9,428 nucleotides of DNA from Phycisphaerae bacterium (GTDB taxonomy: Bacteria; Planctomycetota; Phycisphaerae; Tepidisphaerales; Tepidisphaeraceae). Below are positions 1 through 6,030 of this stretch, one piece after another. The translations under genes were made by a program, and so were the position numbers. Where the stretch lies: positions 1-9,428 of the forward strand of contig JACMJD010000639.1 in the NCBI GenBank assembly GCA_014380825.1, in the 5' to 3' direction. The notes below the pieces were generated by a model that saw only the letters and a list, made by a program, of their open reading frames with translations, was not told where the DNA came from and did not search any database. Position 1 is the first letter of the stretch. The number at the start of each line of letters is the position of its first letter.

Positions 1-272
1 GCAACGGGCTGGTGATCATTGGCGTGTGCAACACGAAAGGCGCCGAGCGGATGTCGCAGACGGTGAACGAAAAGGGGATCAAATATCCGGTGGCCGCCGA
101 CGTGAACAACAAGACGGTGGAAGCGTTTGGCGTGAACGGATATCCGGATTACTACCTGATCGACCGCGCCGGCAACCTGCGCATCGCCGATTGCAAGAAC
201 GGCACCGTCGAGGCCGCGATCAAAGCGCTGCTAAGCGAAGACGCCCCGGAACTGACGGCTTCGGCGAAGTAA
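1..272 (+). CDS. Redoxin/TlpA-like thioredoxin-fold protein, C-terminal part only
   Basis: This is the 3' end of a gene that begins before the window; the open frame runs from position 3 to the TAA at 270-272, giving about 89 visible residues. The visible part fits the second half of an AhpC/TSA-redoxin or TlpA-like thioredoxin fold. It shows a beta strand (LVIIGVCN), a helix (GAERMSQTVNEKG), a second strand ending in 'YPVAADV', then 'AFGVNGYPDYYLIDRAGNLR'. That last piece matches the typical cis-Pro loop (GYP) followed by the strand 'LIDRAGNL'. The peroxidatic or CxxC cysteines would lie upstream and cannot be seen, so peroxiredoxin cannot be separated from thiol-disulfide oxidoreductase. 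The GTG at 12 is an internal Val codon, not a start. The gene is followed by the palindrome at 293-439, which probably separates it from the protease cluster. Confidence 0.75.
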   Translation, partial: NGLVIIGVCNTKGAERMSQTVNEKGIKYPVAADVNNKTVEAFGVNGYPDYYLIDRAGNLRIADCKNGTVEAAIKALLSEDAPELTASAK

Positions 273-292
273 AACGTAAGCACGGAAAATCG

Positions 293-439
293 AACCACCA
301 AGAGCACCAAGAACACCAAGAAATTCAAGGACAAGAAACCACAGATTTCACAGATTTCACAGATTGAATTCGCTGTTTCTTAATCTGTGTAATCTGTGAA
401 ATCTGTGGTTAATGCTTCTTCTTGGTCTTCTTGGTGGTT
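293..439. repeat. Nested imperfect palindrome built from 9-nt units
   Basis: This is a two-layer inverted repeat. The outer arms 293-313 and 419-439 are reverse complements at 19 of 21 positions (left arm begins aaccaccaaga). The inner arms 337-365 and 382-410 match at 28 of 29 positions (left arm begins aaccacagatttcacag) around a 16-nt loop at 366-381. Both layers are tandem 9-nt units: 'caccaagaa'-like in the outer layer and 'cacagattt'-like in the inner. The left outer side has one extra 9-nt unit (314-322) compared with the right. As RNA it would form a very stable long hairpin. I have a general memory of similar AT-richer repeats between genes of environmental bacteria, and of the spurious peptides they encode (DFTDFTD), but could not check this. 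It could be a mobile REP/MITE-like element, a bidirectional terminator or an RNA-processing site. No clear target-site duplication is visible. Confidence 0.85.
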
Positions 440-536
440 AGCCTCTTTTGTTCGACTTCGCGGTCTCATCCTTCACGTAGCACGACGGGCCCGAATCACC
501 AAACCAGGATTGCGACTTCGACAGGATTGGCGCATG

Positions 537-568
537 CTATCCACAATTCGTTGGGAACTATCCACAAT
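537..568 (+). repeat. 11-nt direct repeat resembling DnaA boxes, 21 nt apart
   Basis: The 11-mer ctatccacaat occurs exactly at 537-547 and 558-568, so the repeat period is 21 nt, two helical turns. Nine of its bases (ctatccaca) differ from the classical DnaA box TTATCCACA only in the first base. The second copy runs into the ATG at 567. The surrounding gene-free stretch 440-566 holds nothing else convincing; a weak -35/-10-like pair (ttgcga at 510, tgctat at 535, spacing 19) is not strong enough to call. Binding by DnaA is an inference only, because two near-matches can occur by chance or by local duplication. Confidence 0.5.
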
Positions 569-2168
569 GCCAAATCGAACCGCGTCATTCATCTGCCTGC
601 TCGGGCTGTCGTTCGTTTTCACCGGCTGCGCGAACTCGCCACGGGCGACGGAAGTCGCATCCAGCGGCGAACGTCGTGACGAAAAGATTCCTGTATCAAC
701 GCAACCGCTCATTCCGATCAAGGCAGACCTGGCGCCCGGTGTATCGAAAGAATCGATCACTGGCGGCGGCGAACCGTTCCCACCTGCCACTCCGCGCACT
801 GTTGTTAAGGTTACGCAGATGGTTTTCCCGGCCGTCGTTCGATTGGACGTCGCTCAGGAGATTTATTCCGAAGGCAAACGAAATCTCCGCCGCGGGATTG
901 GCTCGGGCGTGATCATCGACGACCAGGGCCACATCCTGACGAACTATCACGTCGCCGGTCGGGCGGCCGAGATTTACGTCACGCTGTTCAATAAAGAACG
1001 CGTGCCCGCGAAACTCATCGGCGACGATCACTGGACGGATCTGGCCGTCGTGCAGATGGACCTTGAGGTGCTGAAGAAACGCAACATCCCGTTCCGCCAC
1101 GCCGAGCTTGGCGAAAGCAGTTCGCTCGTGCCCGGGCAGGATGTGATCGCCGTGGGCACGCCGTTCGGATTGGCGCGCACGATGACGCTGGGCATCGTCT
1201 CGAATAACGAGCGCACGTTCTATCCCGAAAAACAGAAGATCGACGAATTCGAAACCGGCGAGTTCAGCAACTGGATTCAGATGGACACGCCGATCGCCCC
1301 GGGCAACAGCGGCGGACCACTGGTGGACTTGACCGGCAAGATCGTCGGCATCAACACCCGCGGCATTTCCGGCCAGGGACTGAACTTCGCGATCCCGATC
1401 GACACGGCCAAGCCGGTGGTCGAAGACATCCTGGCGAGCGCCAGCCCGGAAAGTAAAGGGCGCGTCGAGCGGTCTGATCTGGGAATCGATTTCCGCCCGC
1501 TTCAGGATCTGGAATCGTTCTACGACATCGACATCAACAAGGGCGCGCTGATCAACAGCGTCGACCGCGGCTCGCCGGCGCAGGTGGCCGACGTGCGCAC
1601 GCAGGACATTCTGCTGGAGATCAACGGCAAGACGGTGAACGTGCGGTTTCCCGAAGAGGTTTCGCCGGCGAGAAAGATGATCGCCGACCTTCCGATTGGC
1701 AGCGAAGCGAAACTGAAGATCAAGCGCGGCAAGGAGATCATCGAAGTCGTGGTGAAAACCGAGAAGCTCCAGAGCACGGTCGGCGAGGAAAAAGAGATCA
1801 AGAGCTGGGGCATGTCGGTGCGCGATGTGTCACGCGCGTACGCCAACGAGCAGCGGCTCGATTCGGACAAGGGCGTCGTCGTCACCACGCTGAATGGCGG
1901 ATATCCCGCGGCCAAGGCGGAACTGTCCAGCGGCGACGTGATCCTCGCAGTGAACGGGAAGAACGTCGAGGACCTCAATGAATTCATGACCGCCTACAAT
2001 CAGACCACCAACAAGCGCGAAACGCGCGTGCTGCTGGCGCTTCAACGTGGCCGGGCGCGGCAGACTAAGGTGCTGAAGATCACGTACGCCGATCCGCCGG
2101 CAACCGCACCGGCCAATGGCGCGACGCCCACAACGGTACCCGCAACTGCGCCGGCGTCGGAGAAATAA
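567..2168 (+). CDS. htrA: HtrA/DegP-type serine protease, lipoprotein, with two PDZ domains
   Basis: This is a 533-residue envelope serine protease/chaperone that would degrade or hold misfolded secreted proteins. Residues 1-21 form a lipoprotein signal ending in FTGC (Cys21; Phe at -3 is slightly unusual), so it is probably membrane-anchored. The trypsin-like domain spans about 80-290. It has a full triad: His128 in TNYHVAG, Asp158 in HWTDLAVV and Ser248 in APGNSGGPLVD. PDZ1 is about 303-395 and PDZ2 about 413-507, followed by a Pro/Thr/Ala-rich tail. The start at 567 is chosen because it begins the signal peptide and has ggga at 553-556. The open frame continues upstream to 396, but that extension reads through the palindrome and has no signal character; an ATG at 534 is also possible. 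The next gene starts 45 nt after this stop and encodes a related protein, so the three are probably one operon. Family and active-site assignment are secure; the substrate is unknown. Confidence 0.93.
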   Translation: MPNRTASFICLLGLSFVFTGCANSPRATEVASSGERRDEKIPVSTQPLIPIKADLAPGVSKESITGGGEPFPPATPRTVVKVTQMVFPAVVRLDVAQEIYSEGKRNLRRGIGSGVIIDDQGHILTNYHVAGRAAEIYVTLFNKERVPAKLIGDDHWTDLAVVQMDLEVLKKRNIPFRHAELGESSSLVPGQDVIAVGTPFGLARTMTLGIVSNNERTFYPEKQKIDEFETGEFSNWIQMDTPIAPGNSGGPLVDLTGKIVGINTRGISGQGLNFAIPIDTAKPVVEDILASASPESKGRVERSDLGIDFRPLQDLESFYDIDINKGALINSVDRGSPAQVADVRTQDILLEINGKTVNVRFPEEVSPARKMIADLPIGSEAKLKIKRGKEIIEVVVKTEKLQSTVGEEKEIKSWGMSVRDVSRAYANEQRLDSDKGVVVTTLNGGYPAAKAELSSGDVILAVNGKNVEDLNEFMTAYNQTTNKRETRVLLALQRGRARQTKVLKITYADPPATAPANGATPTTVPATAPASEK

Positions 2169-2213
2169 TTCCTTCGGACCTTTTTCACCCGCACTCTTGT
2201 TTTGGAATTTGAA

Positions 2214-3716
2214 ATGAATCAAACGCTGCGAACTGGCGTACGTCTCGCCGTGACCGCGACGATCTTCTCGTGTCTGACGCAGAACAGATTGCGCGCACAG
2301 GATTCGCCGACGACCAAATCAGCCGCGGGCACGTTCGCGACCGCTTCCGTGACGAGCAGCTCGCCGAGCGTCGCACCGGCGTTCGCCAAGAAACTGTATG
2401 AAGATGTCTCGCCGTCGCTCGTCGCCGTGCAATACACCTGGGAATATGAATTCGGCAAAGCCGACTTCGTCGAGCCGGGCGTGGTCGTCTCGGCGGACGG
2501 ACTGATCCTGCTGCCCGGCGCGGAGCTTCTCCCGCGCATGCCGGCCGGGCAGATTCGCGACGTCAAGATCATCATTCCGCACCTGGACAAGGACAACGAA
2601 GAGATCGAGGCCGAGCTGCTGGGCCGCGATCAGCGCAGCGAGGTCGTGTTCATCCGCGCGAAGGAAAAACGCGACTGGAAGCCGATCAAGTTCGTGGATG
2701 AAACGCCCGCGATCGGCGATCCGATCGTCTCGGTCGGCATGCTCTCGCGCGATGCGGGGTATCGAACGTATCTCGCCGAATCGATCGTCGGCGCTTATTC
2801 GCGCGGTGAGATTCCCACGATCGTCGCCACCGGCGGCGGCCTCGCTAATGTCGGCGCGCCGGTCTTCAACACCGCGGGGCAGGCGATCGGGTGGGTCAAT
2901 TATTATGCAAGCACGCAGTTCTTGCTGCACACCACGCTCGCGCGACGCGGCGAGCAGATCGAACCACTCGCGCCGCTCATGTCGCCGCCACGCATTTTTG
3001 TGCCCACCAGCGTCTTCGCGAAAAGCCTGACCGATCCACCGACGGCAGGACAACCGCCGAAGCTTCCGTGGCTGGGCATGCCGAATCTGTCCGGCGTCGA
3101 CAAAGATGTCGCGCAGGTTTTCGGTTTGGAAAATCAACCCGCGGTTGAAGTGGGCGACGTCGTTCCCAATTCCCCCGCCGACAAAGCAGGCATCAAGATC
3201 GGCATGAAGATCGTCAAGGTGAACGGCCAACCGCTTGAGCGCGGCGATCTGGTGGAAGAGCTGCCCGGCATCCTGGCGCGCAAGATCATGCGCATGCCAG
3301 TCGGAACACAGGTGACGTTCGGCGTGCTAACGGAAAAAGATCAGCCGATGAAGGATTTCACCGTCACGCTCGGAGAGCGTCCGCTCGACAACACCTGGGC
3401 CAAGCGCGCCTGGGCTGAAGATCTTGGCTTCGGCACGCGCAATCTCGTCTTTGAAGACACCTACGCGCGCAAGCAGCCGGCCGACTTGAAGGGCGTGATC
3501 GTCACCATGATCAAGCCCAACAGCGCCGCCGCCAGCGCGAAGCTGGCGCGCGAAGACATCATCACGCAATTCAACAGCATGCCGGTGAGCGATGTCGACC
3601 AGTTCGAATCGACCTACAAAGCGTTTCGCTCTGAGAAACCGAAGGAAGCGATCGTGCTGGTCATCATGAAGCGCGACGGCACCACGCAGACGATTCGCAT
3701 CGAGCCGCCACAGTAA
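2214..3716 (+). CDS. Secreted HtrA-like pseudoprotease with two PDZ domains (triad lost)
   Basis: This 500-residue protein has an N-terminal signal-like segment (MNQTLRTGVRLAVTATIFSC) with cleavage probably near residue 30, a degenerate trypsin-like domain at about 55-270, PDZ1 at about 286-390 (from PWLGM) and PDZ2 at about 396-500. Manual alignment with the upstream HtrA places Ala103 (LPGAEL) at the catalytic His, Glu143 (RSEVVF) at the Asp and Val213 (NVGAPVF) at the Ser. Proteolysis by the normal mechanism is therefore not expected. The fold landmarks are kept: the strand 'ADGLIL', 'VSVGM', and 'PVFNTAGQAIG' matching 'PLVDLTGKIVG'. ATG 2214 is preferred over the TTG at 2202 because gga at 2204-2206 is well placed and the signal then begins properly. 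It lies 13 nt before a paralogue with the same architecture and the same last residues (TQTIRIEPPQ). A role as PDZ adaptor, chaperone or regulator of the active HtrA is inference. Confidence 0.85.
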   Translation: MNQTLRTGVRLAVTATIFSCLTQNRLRAQDSPTTKSAAGTFATASVTSSSPSVAPAFAKKLYEDVSPSLVAVQYTWEYEFGKADFVEPGVVVSADGLILLPGAELLPRMPAGQIRDVKIIIPHLDKDNEEIEAELLGRDQRSEVVFIRAKEKRDWKPIKFVDETPAIGDPIVSVGMLSRDAGYRTYLAESIVGAYSRGEIPTIVATGGGLANVGAPVFNTAGQAIGWVNYYASTQFLLHTTLARRGEQIEPLAPLMSPPRIFVPTSVFAKSLTDPPTAGQPPKLPWLGMPNLSGVDKDVAQVFGLENQPAVEVGDVVPNSPADKAGIKIGMKIVKVNGQPLERGDLVEELPGILARKIMRMPVGTQVTFGVLTEKDQPMKDFTVTLGERPLDNTWAKRAWAEDLGFGTRNLVFEDTYARKQPADLKGVIVTMIKPNSAAASAKLAREDIITQFNSMPVSDVDQFESTYKAFRSEKPKEAIVLVIMKRDGTTQTIRIEPPQ

Positions 3717-3729
3717 TGGGGATATTCAC

Positions 3730-5148
3730 ATGTTGAACGTATCGCGTTTGGCGCTCGCGCTGATGTTGCTCATCGCATCCAGCGCTTTCGCGCAGACGGA
3801 ATCACCGAACGACATCTGCAAGCGCGTCACGCCCGCGCTCGTCGCCGTGCAGTGGACGTGGGCATACGAGTATGGCCGCATGGAATTTGTCGGCGCCGGT
3901 ATCGTCGTTCGCGACGACGGCCTGATCATGATCCCGATGCAGGTGGCGGATCCGGGAATCGCCGATGAGCAGATGGTTGATTTCAAGATCATCATTCCCT
4001 CCGACGCCACGCATGATGAGCAGGAAATCGAAGCCGTCTTTCAGGGCCGCGACGAGCGCGGCGACGTCGCGTTCGTCAAACCGAAAGCATCCGACCGAAA
4101 ATGGCAAGCGCTGAAGTTCGAAGACGTTCCGGTTGACGTGGGCGATCGCCTCGTGTCGGTCGGCATGTTCCCGCGCAAGGGCGGATACCAGACGTTCTGC
4201 TCAACTTGCATCGTCGGCGCGATCCTTCGCGGCGAAGTGCCGCCGATCATCGTCACCGGCGGATCGTTCACTGCGACTGGCGGGCCGGTGTTCAACGCGC
4301 GCGGGCAGGCGATCGGATACATCAACACGCAGAACAGCAATTACCTGCTCGACGCGACCGGCGAGGGTTACTCCAAACCCTTCCAACCGATGAGCAGTTG
4401 GCGCCTGCCGCTTGAATCTCCGCCGGTGTTGTTCACGCACGCGCGTGAGCTGATGCAGTCTCTCCGCGATCCGCCCACGCCCGAGCGTCCGCTGAATTAT
4501 CCGTGGCTGGGCGCGACGCTCACCGGAATCGAAAAAGATGTCGCGGAAGTGTTCGATCTCCAGAACCAGGCGGCGATCGAGATCGCCGAAGTCGTCGCCG
4601 ACGCCCCGCTCGCCAAAGCGGGCATGAAGACAGGCATGAAGATCGTCAAGTTCAACGGCCAACCGCTGACGCGCGGCGATTCGCCCGACGAAGTCTCCGA
4701 CATCCTCGGCCGACAAGTGCAGCGCCTAAAAGCTGGCGATGTCGTCACGCTCACGCTGATGTCCGAAAAGGACAAACCGCTCGAAGACGTAAAAGTGACG
4801 CTGGAGAATCGTCCGATTCGACAGAACGAATTGCCGCGATCGTGGTTTGAAGACCTGGGCTTCTCCGTTCGTGACCTGACGTTCTTCGACCGCTACACGC
4901 GCAAGCAACCGAACGACCTGAAGGGCGTGCTCGTCGGCCTCACCCGTGCGCAAAGCCCCGCCGAGAGCGCAAAGCTCGAGAGCGAGCACATCATCCAGTC
5001 GATCAACGGCACGCCCGTCACCGGCCGCGAACAATTCAGCACGGACTACAAAAATTTCCGCGCCGAAAAGCCGACAGAAGCGATCATCCTGGTCGTCCTG
5101 AAACAGGATGGCCAAACCCAAACGATCCGGATCGAACCGCCGCAGTAA
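3730..5148 (+). CDS. Secreted HtrA-like pseudoprotease with two PDZ domains (His and Ser lost)
   Basis: This 472-residue protein is a tandem paralogue of the preceding gene. Its signal peptide is clear (MLNVSRLALALMLLIASSAFA, cut after AFA at 21). The trypsin-like domain is about 25-240, PDZ1 about 257-361 (from YPWLG) and PDZ2 about 372-472. Aligned to HtrA, the His position is Gln71 (PMQVAD, compare YHVAG), the Asp is kept as Asp112 (RGDVAFV), and the Ser is Thr183 in TATGGPVF, with the GGP that follows retained. It resembles its neighbour closely in blocks such as LVAVQ-TW-YE, FKIIIP/VKIIIP, KAG-K-GMKIVK-NGQPL-RGD and the shared C-terminus. The start is well supported by GGGGA at 3718-3722, 8 nt before the ATG, and the gap to the previous gene is 13 nt, so the two are surely co-transcribed. 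Oddities are a Cys157-Ser-Thr-Cys160 pair absent from the paralogue and a shorter N-terminus. A residual Thr-based protease activity cannot be excluded but is unlikely without His. Confidence 0.87.
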   Translation: MLNVSRLALALMLLIASSAFAQTESPNDICKRVTPALVAVQWTWAYEYGRMEFVGAGIVVRDDGLIMIPMQVADPGIADEQMVDFKIIIPSDATHDEQEIEAVFQGRDERGDVAFVKPKASDRKWQALKFEDVPVDVGDRLVSVGMFPRKGGYQTFCSTCIVGAILRGEVPPIIVTGGSFTATGGPVFNARGQAIGYINTQNSNYLLDATGEGYSKPFQPMSSWRLPLESPPVLFTHARELMQSLRDPPTPERPLNYPWLGATLTGIEKDVAEVFDLQNQAAIEIAEVVADAPLAKAGMKTGMKIVKFNGQPLTRGDSPDEVSDILGRQVQRLKAGDVVTLTLMSEKDKPLEDVKVTLENRPIRQNELPRSWFEDLGFSVRDLTFFDRYTRKQPNDLKGVLVGLTRAQSPAESAKLESEHIIQSINGTPVTGREQFSTDYKNFRAEKPTEAIILVVLKQDGQTQTIRIEPPQ

Positions 5149-5204
5149 GATGATGCGAAGCGATTGGGAAGAAGATCGCTGAAGGTCGGCTTGCGATTAA
5201 GTCT

Positions 5205-5236
5205 CTCACCTCCCCACCTGCTCACCTCCCCACCTC
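5205..5236. repeat. C-rich 16-nt tandem duplication
   Basis: Two adjacent 16-mers, ctcacctccccacctg at 5205-5220 and ctcacctccccacctc at 5221-5236, differ only in the last base, and the pyrimidine-rich run continues to about 5250. The stretch 5149-5310 between the third protease-like gene and the tRNA contains no convincing gene. The complementary strand is G-rich (runs of ggggagg), so a strand-specific structure is possible but not shown. Confidence 0.7.
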
Positions 5237-5251
5237 CCCATCCTGCACCCC

Positions 5252-5279
5252 TTGCTTCGCTCGATTCGCTCGATATCAT
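5252..5279 (+). promoter_or_regulatory. Candidate sigma-70-type promoter for tRNA-Phe
   Basis: TATCAT at 5274-5279 matches the TATAAT box at 5 of 6 positions. TTGCTT at 5252-5257, 16 nt upstream, matches TTGACA only at TTG. Transcription would begin near 5286, about 25 nt before the mature tRNA. The two boxes overlap a perfect tandem 9-mer ttcgctcga (5256-5264 and 5265-5273). Position and the lack of other signals favour it; the -35 is weak. Confidence 0.4.
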
Positions 5280-5310
5280 TTCGCGTCGCGCCGCCAGGCG
5301 GCGAACTACC

Positions 5311-5383
5311 GGGCAGGTAGCTCAGTTGGTAGAGCAATGGACTGAAAATCCATGTGTCGCCGGTTCGATCCCGGCTCTGCCCA
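5311..5383 (+). tRNA. tRNA-Phe (anticodon GAA)
   Basis: A complete 73-nt cloverleaf can be folded by hand. The acceptor stem pairs gggcagg (5311-5317) with tctgccc (5376-5382), with one G-T pair. The D arm is gctc-agttggta-gagc, the anticodon stem is atgga/tccat with loop ctgaaaa, the variable loop is gtgtc, and the T arm is gccgg-ttcgatc-ccggc. The anticodon GAA lies at 5344-5346 and reads Phe codons. The discriminator is A5383, as usual for Phe. The 3' CCA is not encoded (acta follows), so it must be added by CCA-adding enzyme. It sits alone between two protein operons. Confidence 0.97.
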
Positions 5384-5405
5384 CTAGGACGAAAGGTGCG
5401 AAGAA

Positions 5406-5435
5406 GGCCGCATCCTTCTCGGGGTGCGGTCTTTT
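5406..5435 (+). terminator. Intrinsic terminator after tRNA-Phe
   Basis: Stem ggccgcatcc (5406-5415) pairs with ggtgcggtc and its neighbour (5422-5431) over 10 pairs, two of them G-T, with the 6-nt loop ttctcg. It is followed directly by tttt at 5432-5435 and preceded by a matching A-rich stretch (aagaa). It starts 23 nt after the tRNA end, so it should release the tRNA transcript and insulate the metal operon. Confidence 0.85.
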
Positions 5436-5472
5436 CCATTGGAACACGCCGGGCCGCCAAGCCGGTGGAGCT

Positions 5473-5485
5473 GATCACGGTGATC
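5473..5485. promoter_or_regulatory. Perfect 6-1-6 palindrome, possible operator of the metal operon
   Basis: The sequence gatcac-g-gtgatc is an exact inverted repeat with a 1-nt centre, 72 nt upstream of the first gene of the metal operon and downstream of the tRNA terminator. Such symmetry suits a dimeric DNA-binding regulator. It does not match a copper-box sequence that I can name with confidence, and no regulator gene is present in the window. The short palindrome could be chance in GC-rich DNA. Confidence 0.35.
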
Positions 5486-5517
5486 GCGAGACTGCCCGGA
5501 ACGAGCGCGAGCGTCAG

Positions 5518-5547
5518 TGGACAGCGCTGCGTGATTGGGACTATGGT
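5518..5547 (+). promoter_or_regulatory. Candidate promoter of the metal operon
   Basis: TGGACA at 5518-5523 matches TTGACA at 5 of 6 positions. TATGGT at 5542-5547 matches TATAAT at 4 of 6, with 18-nt spacing. The predicted start near 5554 would leave almost no leader before the ATG at 5557, which weakens the case. The stretch 5436-5556 contains no gene, so a promoter for the operon should lie here. Confidence 0.25.
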
Positions 5548-5556
5548 GAGTGATCG

Positions 5557-5943
5557 ATGACTCGCCTGACGACGATCCTCCTGACGCTGGCGATTGCTCT
5601 GGCCAACGCGATTTGTCTTTGCGCAAGCCCGCTGGCGAAGCGATCATTCGCGCCGCCGCCTCGCTCGTGTCACGCCACGAAGGTTCATAAAACGTCCGAT
5701 CACCAAGATCGACGCGCGCCGAGCGAATGCGGCCACTGCAGTGGCATTGCAGCGGCCGACACTTCGATTGCCAGGACGGTCGCCCCGCCGATGACGTTGC
5801 TCGATTCGATCTTCGTCGCTCAATACTGGCCCGCGATTTCTTACACGCCGACGACGCCGTTTGCCTCGCTCGATCACAGCGGCCTTCCGCCGCCTGCACG
5901 CGGGCGAACGCTGCTTGATCTCGCTTGTTCGTTGACTACCTGA
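5557..5943 (+). CDS. Small secreted Cys/His-containing protein, putative metal binding
   Basis: This is a 128-residue protein with a signal peptide (MTRLTTILLTLAIALANA, cleavage probably after residue 18). The mature part is rich in possible metal ligands: Cys20, Cys22, Cys38-His39, His44, His49 and a Cys58-Gly-His-Cys61 motif. The second half has few ligands and ends in a hydrophobic tail (RTLLDLACSLTT). I cannot assign a family with certainty. The layout, short and exported with an HC-x-HC-like cluster at the head of a metal operon, is reminiscent of DUF2946-like and other copper-operon accessory proteins. ATG 5557 is used because it begins the signal peptide, with ggtgag at 5545-5550 as a weak ribosome binding site. 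It is the first gene after the tRNA terminator and lies 87 nt ahead of the HMBD lipoprotein gene, so it probably shares its transcript. A scavenging or sensing role is inference. Confidence 0.65.
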   Translation: MTRLTTILLTLAIALANAICLCASPLAKRSFAPPPRSCHATKVHKTSDHQDRRAPSECGHCSGIAAADTSIARTVAPPMTLLDSIFVAQYWPAISYTPTTPFASLDHSGLPPPARGRTLLDLACSLTT

Positions 5944-6030
5944 TTCGGCAAATCCTTGGTCGCCCGCCGACTGCGTGGCGGCGCGATTGTTGCTGCGCGC
6001 TTTGTTTTCCCGCCGACAACGGAGAGTCTG

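Noticed and set aside
301..410. CRISPR array suggested by short repeated units
   Set aside because: The units are 9 nt, directly adjacent with no unique spacers, and arranged as an inverted repeat; no cas genes are present.
2319..3230. Long antisense open frame of 303 codons inside the second protease-like gene
   Set aside because: It lies wholly opposite a well-supported gene, is rich in Arg/Asp/His as expected from reading GC-rich codons backwards, and has no signal, motif or start context of its own.
3730..5148. Third protease-like gene as an active threonine protease
   Set aside because: Thr replaces Ser, but the His base is Gln and no alternative general base is visible nearby; catalysis is unlikely without one, though not strictly excluded.
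5159..5180. Hairpin agcgat...atcgct after the third protease-like gene as a terminator
   Set aside because: The stem is only 6 bp with a 10-nt loop and no T run follows, so it is not supported as an intrinsic terminator.
5360..5400. tRNA-Phe 3' end as an integration (att) site of a genomic island
   Set aside because: No second copy of the tRNA 3' end and no integrase or mobility gene is visible in the window.
5384..5899. Antisense open frame of 171 codons across the tRNA terminator and the small Cys/His gene
   Set aside because: Its composition is low-complexity Arg/Ser/Ala, it crosses a terminator and the promoter region, and the + strand gene has a clear signal peptide and operon position.
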